DNA from: Planktomarina sp. | GTDB lineage: Bacteria > Pseudomonadota > Alphaproteobacteria > Rhodobacterales > Rhodobacteraceae | Length of the DNA stretch: 47,188 nucleotides | Direction: 5' to 3' | Assembly: GCA_020630595.1 (NCBI GenBank) | Contig: JAHDBC010000002.1 | Location: 113,664-160,851 of the forward strand | Part shown: positions 17,001-25,779 of the stretch, in pieces | Numbering within the stretch: position 1 is the stretch's first letter | How the letters are laid out: the number at the start of each line of letters is the position of its first letter | Made by a program: the position numbers and the translations under genes | The notes under the pieces: model-generated | Databases searched by the model: none | What the model was told of the DNA's origin: nothing | What the model saw: only the letters and a program-made list of their open reading frames with translations

Positions 17001-18080
17001 TCAGCGCGGAAAGACGTAACAGTGTTTGCGGGGCGCCAAGATCCAGAACGGCGTTCCGGGTTTCGGCAAGAACACGGATGGCACAGATGCCGTCACAACC
17101 GGCCCGTCATCCAACAGAAAATCCACCAGCGAATTCTGCCCCAGAAACCGGGCGCGCTTTACCGTGGCATGGGCCGCCTGCCCCATAGCCGGGGTTTCAG
17201 TCGGCCCTTTTCCCGCCCGGTCGAAATCAATGCGCAGATGTTGGGGTCGAATGACAATATCAACACGCGTGCCGTCGGCGTGACCCGGCGCAAGAAAGGC
17301 CCCGAATGGGGTCGCAGCCAATGCCCCGTCCACCACAGTTGGAATGACATTGATGTCACTGAAAAAGCCAGCGGCGGCCCGGTCGACCGGGGTGTTGTAG
17401 ATCGTATACGGCGCGCCGGACTGCACAATGCGCCCATCACGCATCAGCGCGATTTCATCGGCCATTTTCATCGCTTCGGATGGATCATGCGTGACCATCA
17501 GCACAGCAGTGCCATCGTCGCGCAAAACGCGCAGGGTTTCATCCCGGACGTCGTCGCGCAGACGATCATCCAGCCCCGAAAACGGTTCATCCATCAACAT
17601 GATCTTCGGCTTGGGCGCAACCGCGCGGGCCAGCGCAACGCGTTGCTGTTCCCCGCCAGACAATTCTTGCGGCATCTTGTCTGCATATCCTGACAGATCC
17701 ACCCGTTCCAACAGATGTTCTGCCTGTGCCCGACGGTCCTGTTTGGACCCTTTCAAGGCAAAGGCCACATTTTCCCAAACACACAGATGCGGAAACAGCG
17801 CGAAATCCTGAAACATCAGCCCAATAGAACGCCGTTCCGGCGGTGTCGTTTGAACGCCATCACACACCGTCTGGCCATCCACAGAAATGACGCCGCTGTC
17901 CTGACGTTCGACCCCAGCGATGATGCGCAGTGTGGTTGATTTGCCGCAGCCCGATGGGCCCAACAAACAGGTCACCTGTCCAGGCATCAGTTTCAGGCTG
18001 ACATCATCAACCGCCGTCTGTCCCCCGAAACGGCGGTTTAGACGTGTCACCTGTAATCGGGGAATTGCGGTCTGATCCAT
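17001..18080 (-). CDS. ABC transporter ATP-binding protein, ferric/polyamine (CUT1-like) type
   Basis: This 359-residue ATPase has Walker A GPSGCGKSTTLR near residues 38-49, Q-loop MFQDFALFPHLCVW near 89-102, signature LSGGEQQRVALARA near 139-152 and Walker B IMLMDEPFSGLD near 159-170. A C-terminal TOBE-like domain (about 240-355, including IVIRPQHLRIDF) follows. PERRSIGLMFQDFALFPHL is typical of the FbpC ferric-iron branch. No permease or binding-protein gene is adjacent, so it is either an orphan ATPase or its partners lie elsewhere. It lies 55 bases behind the ArsM-like gene on the same strand. Confidence 0.85.
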   Translation of the reverse strand: MDQTAIPRLQVTRLNRRFGGQTAVDDVSLKLMPGQVTCLLGPSGCGKSTTLRIIAGVERQDSGVISVDGQTVCDGVQTTPPERRSIGLMFQDFALFPHLCVWENVAFALKGSKQDRRAQAEHLLERVDLSGYADKMPQELSGGEQQRVALARAVAPKPKIMLMDEPFSGLDDRLRDDVRDETLRVLRDDGTAVLMVTHDPSEAMKMADEIALMRDGRIVQSGAPYTIYNTPVDRAAAGFFSDINVIPTVVDGALAATPFGAFLAPGHADGTRVDIVIRPQHLRIDFDRAGKGPTETPAMGQAAHATVKRARFLGQNSLVDFLLDDGPVVTASVPSVFLPKPGTPFWILAPRKHCYVFPR

Positions 18081-18087
18081 GACGCCC

Positions 18088-18117
18088 GGAAGTCTGATTA
18101 AAACAGTCAGGCTTTCC
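18088..18117. promoter_or_regulatory. Imperfect inverted repeat between the arsM-like gene and the ABC ATPase gene
   Basis: GGAAGTCTGA (18088-18097) mirrors TCAGGCTTTCC (18107-18117) with a mismatch and one extra base around a 9-base centre. On the minus strand it lies behind the methyltransferase and just upstream of the ABC ATPase start at 18080. It could be an operator or a weak hairpin. Confidence 0.25.
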
Positions 18118-18135
18118 TAAGGCGTTGGCACGCGA

Positions 18136-19179
18136 TTAGCAACAGCTTGCACCGCCTTCCAGTTCCGTTTCAAAGGGTGATCCCGCGCCACAGCCTTCGA
18201 AAATACCGTAGTGCGTGTCGAAATCACCGATGAACGTGAAGTGTTCTGCCAGCCGCGTGTCGGCCAGCATTTTCCAGGTGTTGCCGCAGACCGGGAACAC
18301 CTTTCCCGTTTCAATGACATGGTGACCATCCAGCGTGATGGCATGCGCACAATTTTCGATCGTCCCCTTGTAAATCACCGCCTGACCATAGTCTTCGCAA
18401 TCGGATTCAAGACCATCCAATTTCCAAAGGCGATAGGTTGCAGATGTGAATTTCAGGGGCTGCACCGCAAGTTCCAGGCGCTGGTTTTCAATCGTTATCG
18501 GGCGGTGCGTCACCAGACGCGGATCGTCAAACCCCACGCGTTTGGCAAAGGTCAGAAAGTCATTCCAATACAATGCACCCGACAGACATTCGCCATAAAG
18601 AACTTCGTCTTTTGCCATGGCTTCCGGCACACGACGGTCAGCATAAACGTCGCTGAAATACATTTCTCCACCCGGTTTCAACAGGTGATGTGCCCCGCGC
18701 AGAACCGCTTCTTTGTCAGTGGCAAGGTTCACCACACAGTTCGAAACAATCACATCGAACGACCCCGGCTCCAACGGCAGCTTGTCCAATTCTTCGATAA
18801 AGCCCTTGTGGAATTCCACATTCGATTTCGCATAGCCATATTTTTCACGGTGCCAATCTTGATGGTCACGTGCGACGGCAAGTTGTTCGTCGGTCATATC
18901 GACGCCCACCACATACCCGTCTTCCCCCACCATGCGGGACAGGGCGTAAACATCGCGGCCGGCACCACATCCAAGATCCAAAACCCGTGCGCCCTTCAGC
19001 GCCTCTGGCGCGATCAGGCCACATCCGTAATAGCGCATCAGCACTTCGTCATGGACATCCGACAAAACCTGCTTCAGCCAGATCGGCATTTCTTCGGGTT
19101 CGCAGCATGCGTTCGTTTGCAAATCGGCCGATGATTGCAACACCTTGCCGTAATAATCTTGGACGTTTTCATGCTTCAT
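18136..19179 (-). CDS. Arsenite methyltransferase-like protein (ArsM family)
   Basis: This cytosolic AdoMet-dependent methyltransferase of 347 residues has the motif VLDLGCGAGRDVYAL at about 66-80. The cysteines characteristic of ArsM are present: CC at 25-26, YYGCG (Cys53), SNCVVNL (Cys148) and GECLSG (Cys198), together with the typical VNLATDKEAVLRGAHHLLKPGGEMYFSDVY stretch, here starting at 150. ArsM converts trivalent arsenic to methylated, partly volatile forms. The C-terminal third (about 240-347) ends in Cys-Cys and contains CGNTW and EGCGAG, so further thiols may bind metal. No arsR or ars efflux gene is adjacent. The ATG at 19179 follows a GGGGGG run. It is divergent from the small membrane gene. 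Confidence 0.8.
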   Translation of the reverse strand: MKHENVQDYYGKVLQSSADLQTNACCEPEEMPIWLKQVLSDVHDEVLMRYYGCGLIAPEALKGARVLDLGCGAGRDVYALSRMVGEDGYVVGVDMTDEQLAVARDHQDWHREKYGYAKSNVEFHKGFIEELDKLPLEPGSFDVIVSNCVVNLATDKEAVLRGAHHLLKPGGEMYFSDVYADRRVPEAMAKDEVLYGECLSGALYWNDFLTFAKRVGFDDPRLVTHRPITIENQRLELAVQPLKFTSATYRLWKLDGLESDCEDYGQAVIYKGTIENCAHAITLDGHHVIETGKVFPVCGNTWKMLADTRLAEHFTFIGDFDTHYGIFEGCGAGSPFETELEGGASCC

Positions 19180-19269
19180 AAGATGCCCCCCGTAACGTGC
19201 TGATCTTCCCTAGCCAGCCGGGCGTGTTCCAACAACGCCTGACATCAGACATAACAGTGTTGTGAAAGA

Positions 19270-19297
19270 TTGACAGACAGATTGTCGCACCTAATAT
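19270..19297 (+). promoter_or_regulatory. Sigma-70-like promoter of the small membrane gene
   Basis: TTGACA (19270-19275) and TAATAT (19292-19297) are separated by 16 bases. They lie about 40 bases before the 27-codon gene's ATG, so the expected transcript would have a leader of roughly 35-40 bases. The spacing and hexamers fit a housekeeping promoter. Confidence 0.55.
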
Positions 19298-19340
19298 ATC
19301 TGCATGGTCCGCAGCCTAACCCGAAGGAAGGACCAATATC

Positions 19341-19424
19341 ATGGCCACCACAGTCGTTATCCCGATTTTCTTGTGCATCTTTGCAGCCGCCGGTTTGCTT
19401 TGGCTGTATCGTGCGGGATTGTAA
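19341..19424 (+). CDS. 27-residue single-helix membrane protein
   Basis: An ATG preceded by AGGAAGG (19325-19331, nine bases away) opens a 27-codon frame ending in TAA. The product begins MATTVVIPIFLCIFAAAG and is almost wholly hydrophobic through residue 23, then ends Tyr-Arg-Ala-Gly-Leu, a single membrane helix with a positive C-terminal end. A promoter lies upstream and a strong hairpin with a T-run just downstream, so the unit looks complete. I do not recognise the family. Size and layout resemble small accessory subunits such as CydX or KdpF, but no partner gene is adjacent. It lies between divergent arsM and convergent uvrA. Confidence 0.6.
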   Translation: MATTVVIPIFLCIFAAAGLLWLYRAGL

Positions 19425-19432
19425 GCGCAGGG

Positions 19433-19458
19433 GGCCGCCGGTTATTCGGCGGCCACTT
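19433..19458 (+). terminator. Terminator hairpin overlapping the uvrA stop
   Basis: GGCCGCCG (19433-19440) pairs with CGGCGGCC (19447-19454) around GTTATT, followed by ACTTTT. It serves the small gene on the plus strand. The loop holds the uvrA stop codon (19442-19444, read on the minus strand), so the same hairpin may also form at the end of the uvrA message. Confidence 0.65.
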
Positions 19459-22300
19459 TTGCGGGATTAAGCATATCTTTCAGATAACGACCCGTATGGC
19501 TGGCTTGCACATTTGCAACATCTTCGGGTGTGCCTTCGGCAACGATCGTGCCGCCGCCATCCCCACCTTCGGGGCCGACATCAATGATCCAATCAGCCGT
19601 TTTCACCACATCCAGATTGTGTTCGATGACGATGATCGAATTGCCCTGTTCCACAAGTTCGTGCAGCACCTCCAGAAGTTTGCGCACGTCTTCGAAATGC
19701 AGGCCGGTCGTCGGTTCATCCAGGACATAAAGCGTTCGACCAGTTGACCGTTTGGCCAGTTCCTTTGACAGCTTCACCCGTTGGGCTTCGCCACCCGAAA
19801 GCGTCGTGGCCTGTTGGCCGACCTTGATATAGCCCAGACCCACGCGCATCAGCGCATCCATCTTTTCACGGATCGACGGCACGGCGCTGAAAAACTGTTG
19901 CGCGTCTTCGACGGTCATATCCAACACATCCGCGATGGATTTGCCTTTGAACTGGATTTCCAGCGTTTCCCGGTTGTAGCGTTTGCCTTTGCAGGTTTCG
20001 CATTCCACGTACACATCAGGCAAAAAATGCATTTCGATCTTGATAACGCCGTCGCCCTGGCATGCCTCGCACCGGCCGCCCTTGACGTTGAAGCTGAAGC
20101 GTCCGGGCTTGTAACCGCGCGCCTTGGCCTCTGGCAGGCCAGCAAACCAATCCCGGATCGGCGTGAAGGCCCCCGTGTAAGTTGCTGGATTTGAACGCGG
20201 TGTCCGCCCGATGGGGCGTTGATCAATGTCGATCACCTTGTCCAGATGTTCCAGCCCCTTGATCGTTTCACAAGGCGCTGGCGTCTGGCGCGCGCCGTTC
20301 AACGTCATTGATGCGGTCTTGAACAAGGTTTCAATCGTCAGCGTCGATTTACCGCCGCCCGACACCCCGGTCACGCAGACAAACTTACCCAGCGGGAAAT
20401 CGACCGTCACATTTTTCAGATTGTTGCCCGTGGCTTTCCGCACCGTGACCTTTTTCTTATTCCCCTTGCGGCGTTCCGCGGGAATGCTGATTTCGCGGCG
20501 ACCCGCAAGGTAGTCGCCCGTGACAGACGCTGGGTTTGCTATGATTTCTGCAGGGGTGCCTTTGGCGACCACTTGACCACCGTGAACCCCCGCCCCGGGG
20601 CCAATATCGAACACGTAATCTGCTTCGCGAATGGCTTCTTCATCGTGTTCAACCACGATGACCGTGTTGCCCTGATTGCGCAGATTTTTAAGCGTTGTCA
20701 GCAAGCGGTCGTTGTCGCGCTGATGCAGCCCGATAGACGGTTCGTCCAACACGTACAGCACGCCCTGCAACCCTGAACCGATCTGCGATGCCAGTCGAAT
20801 GCGTTGGCTTTCGCCGCCCGAAAGCGTGCCTGCGTTGCGCGACAACGTCAGATATTCCAACCCGACATTGTTTAGAAAACCCAACCTTTCGCTGATTTCC
20901 TTCAAAATCGGGCCCGCGATTTCCAGCTTCTGCTTGGTCAGGCTTGGACCGACTGTGTCACACCAATCTGCGGCTTCACGGATCGACATTTGAACCACCT
21001 GTCCCACGTGCAGGCCAGCAATTTTCACAGCCAAGGCTTCTTCACGCAGACGATAGCCCCCACAGGTGCCACAGGCGCGATTGTTTTGGTAACGTTCGAA
21101 TTCTTCACGAATCCAGTTGCTGTCCGTTTCGCGGTAGCGTCGTTCCATATTTGGAATGACGCCTTCAAACGTGCGCGTCACCTGATAAACACGGCCACCT
21201 TCATCGTAGCGGAACAGGATTTCATCATCGCCGGACCCATACAAAAACACTTGCTGAACATGGGCAGGCAAATCTTTCCATTTCGTGCTTTTGTTGAATT
21301 CATAATGCTTTGCCAGCGCTTCGATTGTTTGCAGAAAATACGGTGATTTCCCCTTGCGCCATGGGGCCAGCGCACCATCGCTGATTTTCAGCGTTTGATC
21401 GGGCACAACCAGACGTTCGTCAAAGAACAGTTCCACACCCAACCCGTCACATTCCGGGCAAGCCCCGAACGGCGCGTTGAATGAAAACAGGCGTGGTTCG
21501 ATTTCCGGGATAGTGAAGCCGGACACCGGGCAGGCAAAGTTTTCGCTGAACGTGATGCGTTCTGGATCCCCTTCTTTCGGCGCGGTTTCAAGGATCGCGA
21601 TGCCATCTGCCAAATCCAGCGCGGTCCGGAATGAATCCGCCAAGCGCGTTTCCAGCCCTTCACGCACCACGATGCGATCGACCACCACATCTATGTCATG
21701 GCGGAATTTTTTATCCAATTGGGGTGGTTCATCCAATTCGTAGAATTCCCCGTCCACCTTGACCCGTTGGAAGCCCTGCTTTCGCAGTTCCAGAAATTCT
21801 TTCCTGTATTCGCCTTTGCGATCACGAATGATGGGGGCCAGCAGGTAGCCGCGCGTGCCTTCGTCTAGTCCCATGACCCGGTCGACCATGTCTTGAACCT
21901 GTTGCGCTTCGATTGGCAGGCCTGTGGCTGGCGAATACGGCGTGCCAACCCGCGCGAACAACAACCGCATATAGTCATAGATTTCAGTAACCGTTCCGAC
22001 TGTGGATCGGGGGTTTTTCGATGTGGTCTTCTGTTCAATTGAAATCGCAGGGGATAGGCCGGAAATGTGATCCACATCCGGCTTTTCCATCATATCCAAA
22101 AACTGACGTGCATAGGCCGACAGGGATTCAACATAACGCCGCTGCCCTTCTGCATAGATGGTGTCAAACGCCAACGAAGACTTGCCCGACCCAGACAATC
22201 CGGTGATCACCACCAGTTCGTCGCGGGGAATATCAACGTCGATGTTTTTCAGATTGTGTTCCCGTGCGCCACGGACTTCGATGTTCTTCAGCTCTGCCAT
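19442..22300 (-). CDS. uvrA: Excinuclease ABC subunit A
   Basis: UvrA finds bulky DNA lesions and loads UvrB in nucleotide excision repair. The 952-residue length is standard. Two ABC ATPase modules carry Walker [10 protein letters not shown] (near residue 34) and [10 protein letters not shown] (near 650), and signatures [12 protein letters not shown] and [14 protein letters not shown]. Zinc modules are visible at CPECDGLG and at CEACQGDG with [10 protein letters not shown]. The start [18 protein letters not shown] is canonical. Expression is probably SOS-controlled, since a LexA box and promoter lie within 85 bases upstream. The 3' end overlaps a terminator for the neighbouring small gene. 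Confidence 0.97.
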   Translation of the reverse strand: MAELKNIEVRGAREHNLKNIDVDIPRDELVVITGLSGSGKSSLAFDTIYAEGQRRYVESLSAYARQFLDMMEKPDVDHISGLSPAISIEQKTTSKNPRSTVGTVTEIYDYMRLLFARVGTPYSPATGLPIEAQQVQDMVDRVMGLDEGTRGYLLAPIIRDRKGEYRKEFLELRKQGFQRVKVDGEFYELDEPPQLDKKFRHDIDVVVDRIVVREGLETRLADSFRTALDLADGIAILETAPKEGDPERITFSENFACPVSGFTIPEIEPRLFSFNAPFGACPECDGLGVELFFDERLVVPDQTLKISDGALAPWRKGKSPYFLQTIEALAKHYEFNKSTKWKDLPAHVQQVFLYGSGDDEILFRYDEGGRVYQVTRTFEGVIPNMERRYRETDSNWIREEFERYQNNRACGTCGGYRLREEALAVKIAGLHVGQVVQMSIREAADWCDTVGPSLTKQKLEIAGPILKEISERLGFLNNVGLEYLTLSRNAGTLSGGESQRIRLASQIGSGLQGVLYVLDEPSIGLHQRDNDRLLTTLKNLRNQGNTVIVVEHDEEAIREADYVFDIGPGAGVHGGQVVAKGTPAEIIANPASVTGDYLAGRREISIPAERRKGNKKKVTVRKATGNNLKNVTVDFPLGKFVCVTGVSGGGKSTLTIETLFKTASMTLNGARQTPAPCETIKGLEHLDKVIDIDQRPIGRTPRSNPATYTGAFTPIRDWFAGLPEAKARGYKPGRFSFNVKGGRCEACQGDGVIKIEMHFLPDVYVECETCKGKRYNRETLEIQFKGKSIADVLDMTVEDAQQFFSAVPSIREKMDALMRVGLGYIKVGQQATTLSGGEAQRVKLSKELAKRSTGRTLYVLDEPTTGLHFEDVRKLLEVLHELVEQGNSIIVIEHNLDVVKTADWIIDVGPEGGDGGGTIVAEGTPEDVANVQASHTGRYLKDMLNPAKVAAE

Positions 22301-22327
22301 TTTGGCCCCCAGGATCGCCTTCGCGTT

Positions 22328-22356
22328 AACATAGGGTGAAGAGTTTCTGCCGCCAA
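22328..22356 (-). promoter_or_regulatory. Probable uvrA promoter
   Basis: Read on the minus strand, TTGGCG (22356-22351) and TATGTT (22333-22328) are separated by exactly 17 bases and each match four of six consensus bases. The start point would be about 20-25 bases before the uvrA ATG. Confidence 0.4.
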
Positions 22357-22367
22357 TCGAAAAGTTA

Positions 22368-22382
22368 GAACAAATCAGGAAC
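22368..22382 (-). promoter_or_regulatory. LexA (SOS) box of uvrA
   Basis: The minus strand reads GTTC-CTGATTT-GTTC, an exact GTTC-N7-GTTC direct repeat, the form bound by LexA in alphaproteobacteria including Rhodobacter. It lies 68 bases upstream of the uvrA ATG, just behind the candidate -35, and touches the last base of the MFS stop codon. Confidence 0.75.
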
Positions 22383-23506
22383 TATCGGCATCGATGCCAA
22401 ATTGCTGTCACAACGGCAATGCCAACCACACAAAAGACAATTGCGGTTGCAAATACCGCGTTCAATCCGCCCCACATAAGGGCGGCCACAAAGATCGGTG
22501 TGCCCGTGGTTGTGCCAACATTGCCCAACTGTGCAATGGCGCCCGTGGCGCGGGCACGTTGCGCAAGCGTGGCGTTGAAATGTGGGATTGTTGCAAAACA
22601 CGCCCCCGGGATCAAACCCGCCGATAAGAAAATCGCGATGGCAGGGCCAAGCCCCGGCGCCACGGCGCACCAGATAAACGTCACGATCAAACAACCGAAC
22701 CCGGTGATTGTGATTGCAGGCGGCGCAACAGATCGGGCGACGTATCCGGCACCAAATGTGCCAATCAACGATACTAAGGGCAAAATGGCAGTCTGACTGG
22801 CTTTGAATTCAAGGGCATTCGGCAAGACGGCAATCAACGCGATATAAAGGATCGTGTAGAACACAAACCCACCGCCCGCGATTACGGCGCGGGGTGTGCC
22901 ATAAATCGCGACATGTTCGGCCCAAAAGGGTTTCACTTGCACGTCTTGGGGGGAATCATCCGGCACGATCCGCGCCACGAAAACCGCCATAAGCCCCGTG
23001 CCAATCCCATGAAAAACCAACACGGCCGGAACACCACCAATCGCCAGCAGAACCGGTGTCACCAGGGCGAGGATGGCCAGTGCAACACCAAAGAAACTGG
23101 CCCAGATGCCCATGACCACGGGTCTGTCCGTGTTGCTGGCCAAACCAGACATCAATGTTGGGGCCGCAATCACGATGGCCAGATGGGAAAATCCTTCTGC
23201 GATGCGCAGTGCGACCATGATTGGCAGATTGGGCAAACTGACTTGCATTAAGGAAAGCGCCGCCCCCGCGGCAAGCGCCCAGATCATCGCCCGTTTCAAA
23301 CCAAACCTTGCGACGTGGGCGCCCCCCACGGCCCCAAACATAATGCCAACAATGCCAACAATGGACACGATAAACCCAGCGGCAGAACCGTAGACCAAAG
23401 CAAGTTGGTCCAGTGTCAGGGTGAATTTTCCGAATTGTGCTGCCGAAAATAGACCCGCCACCAAGAGGGTCGCAATGGCCGCCCATCGGGTGGATGTGTC
23501 AGCCAT
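22382..23506 (-). CDS. Major facilitator superfamily transporter
   Basis: This 374-residue polytopic protein has 11-12 hydrophobic segments and a loop-2-like region VARFGLKRAMIWALAAG after the second helix, as in MFS carriers. The substrate cannot be read from the sequence. It is shorter than the usual 390-420. Its start overlaps the end of the upstream glycosyltransferase gene by eight bases, so the two are probably made together. Its stop reaches the LexA box of uvrA, so readthrough into uvrA is possible because no terminator is visible between them. Confidence 0.8.
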   Translation of the reverse strand: MADTSTRWAAIATLLVAGLFSAAQFGKFTLTLDQLALVYGSAAGFIVSIVGIVGIMFGAVGGAHVARFGLKRAMIWALAAGAALSLMQVSLPNLPIMVALRIAEGFSHLAIVIAAPTLMSGLASNTDRPVVMGIWASFFGVALAILALVTPVLLAIGGVPAVLVFHGIGTGLMAVFVARIVPDDSPQDVQVKPFWAEHVAIYGTPRAVIAGGGFVFYTILYIALIAVLPNALEFKASQTAILPLVSLIGTFGAGYVARSVAPPAITITGFGCLIVTFIWCAVAPGLGPAIAIFLSAGLIPGACFATIPHFNATLAQRARATGAIAQLGNVGTTTGTPIFVAALMWGGLNAVFATAIVFCVVGIAVVTAIWHRCR

Positions 23507-24281
23507 CCATCAGGCCACTTTGATAGCTGTAATCACCTGAAAATTCGAACTCACCAATGTGGCTGACCTTTGATGCCCGGTCGATCCAGACTTTCCCGCC
23601 GCACCCCAGAATCCAACGGCGACAGAACGATTGATCTTCGCCGTAAAACGCATCGCCTTCTGCCGTCAGATGATGGGAAAAGAAATCCGCAAAACGTGGC
23701 GCATCGGAATAAATGCTTAGTTGGCCTGTTCGTGGCAAAGGCCGGGCCTGCCCTGCGGCGACAATATCTTCCACCACTTTGCGCGTGATCAGCATGAACC
23801 CTGTGCCCGCAGATGCGACAGTCATGAAATCGCCCTTGATTTCGCTATCAAACGGGATCGATTTACCCAAACTGGTCGACGCAATGTATCGCATGTGCCG
23901 TGCAAGCGCGCGACTGACACCGGGTGTGGTTGCCAGATCTTCGGGGGTGGCCGTCGCCATCGCCTTTTTCAGAACGGAACCGGTCACGCGGCGGTCGGCG
24001 TAAACGGCAGCGGTGAAATCCGCATCAAAATCGGCCAGACGAAAGAATTGTTCCGGTTCAAACACCAAATCGCTGTCCAACAACAGCGCGTGGGTAAAGC
24101 TTTGCTGGCTTAGGAAAAAGCTGACCAGATAATTGCGTGACATGATCAGATCGGAAAATTCATAGTGCTTCAGCGCAAAGGGGATGCCCTTGCGCTGCAA
24201 CGCCTGTGTCAAGCCGATCATGCTGGCCATAAAGCGGGTGTGCACGGTTCCCCCCGTGGGGCACAAAATCACCAGCTTCAT
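23499..24281 (-). CDS. Glycosyltransferase-like protein (GT-A fold, orphan)
   Basis: This 260-residue cytosolic protein has no signal peptide. A DxD-type metal and sugar-nucleotide motif is at Asp69-Ser-Asp71 within ALLLDSDLVFEPEQF. A late GEDQSFCRRW block (near 217) matches the catalytic ED region of family-2-like enzymes, and SHIGEF near 242 supplies a possible third ligand histidine. SDLIMSRNYLVSFFL (near 43-57) also resembles that group, which includes enzymes coded by phages. No other polysaccharide genes are near, so donor and acceptor are unknown. It overlaps the MFS gene by eight bases, which is unusual for a glycosyltransferase. Confidence 0.65.
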   Translation of the reverse strand: MKLVILCPTGGTVHTRFMASMIGLTQALQRKGIPFALKHYEFSDLIMSRNYLVSFFLSQQSFTHALLLDSDLVFEPEQFFRLADFDADFTAAVYADRRVTGSVLKKAMATATPEDLATTPGVSRALARHMRYIASTSLGKSIPFDSEIKGDFMTVASAGTGFMLITRKVVEDIVAAGQARPLPRTGQLSIYSDAPRFADFFSHHLTAEGDAFYGEDQSFCRRWILGCGGKVWIDRASKVSHIGEFEFSGDYSYQSGLMDG

Positions 24282-24296
24282 GAATTGGCCTTTGTG

Positions 24297-25691
24297 TTAG
24301 ATGTGGATTGCGCGTCCATACGCGTCCAGAACGCTTTCGTGCATCATTTCAGACAACGTTGGATGAGGGAAGACCGTGTGCATCAGATCTTCTTCCGTGG
24401 TTTCCAACTGACGGCCAATCACATAGCCCTGAATTTGTTCGGTCACTTCCGCGCCGACCATATGCGCACCCAACAATTCGCCGGTTTTTTCATCCCAAAC
24501 GGTTTTCACCATGCCATCGGGTTCACCCAATGCAATGGCCTTGCCGTTTCCAATGAAGGGGAAACGGCCCACTTTCACCTTATGGCCTGCCTCTTTCGCT
24601 TTGGCTTCTGTCATGCCCACACTTGCGATCTGCGGATGGCAATAGGTGCAACCCGCGATGGATTCCGGCTTGACCGGGTGAACATCGTGTCCAGCAATTT
24701 TTTCGGCAACCATCACACCTTCGTGGGATGCTTTGTGCGCCAACCACGGGGCGCCCGCGATGTCACCGATGGCATAAATGCCATCGACACCGGTGCCGCA
24801 ATATTCATCTGTGACCACATGGGTGCGGTCGACTTTGACACCCAGCTTTTCCAATCCCAAGCCTTCGACATTGCCAACGATGCCCACAGCGGAAATCACG
24901 GTGTCAAATTCTTCGGTGGTCACTTTGCCGTTTTGTTCGATATGCGCTGTGACCTTGCCCGTTGCGCGATCCAGCTTTTTGACCATCGTCTTTTCGCGGA
25001 TTTTCATACCCTGCTTTTCAAACGATTTCTTGGCGAAGGCGCTGATTTCAGCGTCTTCTACGGGCAAGATCCGGTCCATCACTTCGACGACCGTCGTATC
25101 CGCCCCCAAGGTGTTGTAAAAGCTTGCGAATTCGATCCCGATGGCCCCTGATCCGATCACCAGCAGCTTCTTTGGCATCCGGCTGGGCGTCAATGCGTGC
25201 TTATAGGTCCAGACCAGATCACCGTCGGCTTCCAGACCTGGCAATTCGCGGGCACGCGCGCCTGTTGCAAGGACGATATTCTTTGCGATCAGGGTGTCAG
25301 TGCCCTTTTCCCCGGCCACTTCGACCTTGCCCTTTGCAGGGATCGTCGCAGTGCCCATAAAGGTTTTCACCTTGTTCTTTTTCAACAAATGACCGACGCC
25401 ACCGTTCAACTGTTTGGCCACACCGCGCGACCGTTTCACGACCGCCTGCAAATCATAATCGATACCCGTGGCAGACAAGCCGAATTCTTTCGCCCGATGC
25501 ATCAGGTGGAACACTTCGGATGACCGCAGCATCGCCTTGGTCGGGATACAGCCCCAATTCAGGCAGATGCCGCCCATATGTTCACGTTCCACAACGGCAA
25601 CCGACAATCCCAACTGCGCAGCCCTGATTGCAGCAACATAGCCCCCCGGCCCTGCCCCAATCACCACCAGATCAAAGGATGTATCAGCCAT
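24297..25691 (-). CDS. lpdA: Dihydrolipoyl dehydrogenase
   Basis: This is the FAD-dependent E3 subunit of the pyruvate and 2-oxoglutarate dehydrogenase complexes; it reoxidises dihydrolipoamide with NAD. The 464-residue protein has the FAD motif GAGPGGYVAA near residues 12-21, the redox disulfide in GGICLNWGCIPTKAML (near 40-55), the NAD-binding GSGAIGIEFA near 182, and the C-terminal interface HPTLSEMMHE near 443 with the catalytic histidine and glutamate. It is on its own, away from any suc or pdh genes, with a striking palindrome 30 bases upstream. Confidence 0.95.
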   Translation of the reverse strand: MADTSFDLVVIGAGPGGYVAAIRAAQLGLSVAVVEREHMGGICLNWGCIPTKAMLRSSEVFHLMHRAKEFGLSATGIDYDLQAVVKRSRGVAKQLNGGVGHLLKKNKVKTFMGTATIPAKGKVEVAGEKGTDTLIAKNIVLATGARARELPGLEADGDLVWTYKHALTPSRMPKKLLVIGSGAIGIEFASFYNTLGADTTVVEVMDRILPVEDAEISAFAKKSFEKQGMKIREKTMVKKLDRATGKVTAHIEQNGKVTTEEFDTVISAVGIVGNVEGLGLEKLGVKVDRTHVVTDEYCGTGVDGIYAIGDIAGAPWLAHKASHEGVMVAEKIAGHDVHPVKPESIAGCTYCHPQIASVGMTEAKAKEAGHKVKVGRFPFIGNGKAIALGEPDGMVKTVWDEKTGELLGAHMVGAEVTEQIQGYVIGRQLETTEEDLMHTVFPHPTLSEMMHESVLDAYGRAIHI

Positions 25692-25720
25692 TTTCGACGT
25701 CTCCCGAATGTGAAACCAAA

Positions 25721-25744
25721 ATATAGTTTAACCTTAAACTATAT
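25721..25744. promoter_or_regulatory. Perfect 11-bp palindrome upstream of lpdA
   Basis: ATATAGTTTAA (25721-25731) and TTAAACTATAT (25734-25744) are exact inverse copies around CC, 30 bases upstream of the lpdA ATG. On the minus strand its right edge merges with TATATTTTGG. It looks like a dimeric regulator's operator. The alternative, a terminator for the DUF924 gene behind it, is less likely because the stem is nearly all A-T. Confidence 0.55.
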
Positions 25745-25779
25745 CTCGGCCGGGTGAAAGTCGATGCGGGGCATGGCCC

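Noticed and set aside
18211-19134. A 307-codon open frame opposite the ArsM-like gene
   Set aside because: The opposite strand carries the AdoMet motif and the conserved cysteines; this frame has neither family features nor a good ribosome site.
24165-25151. A 328-codon open frame opposite lpdA
   Set aside because: lpdA is unmistakable. The antisense frame has a shadow composition.
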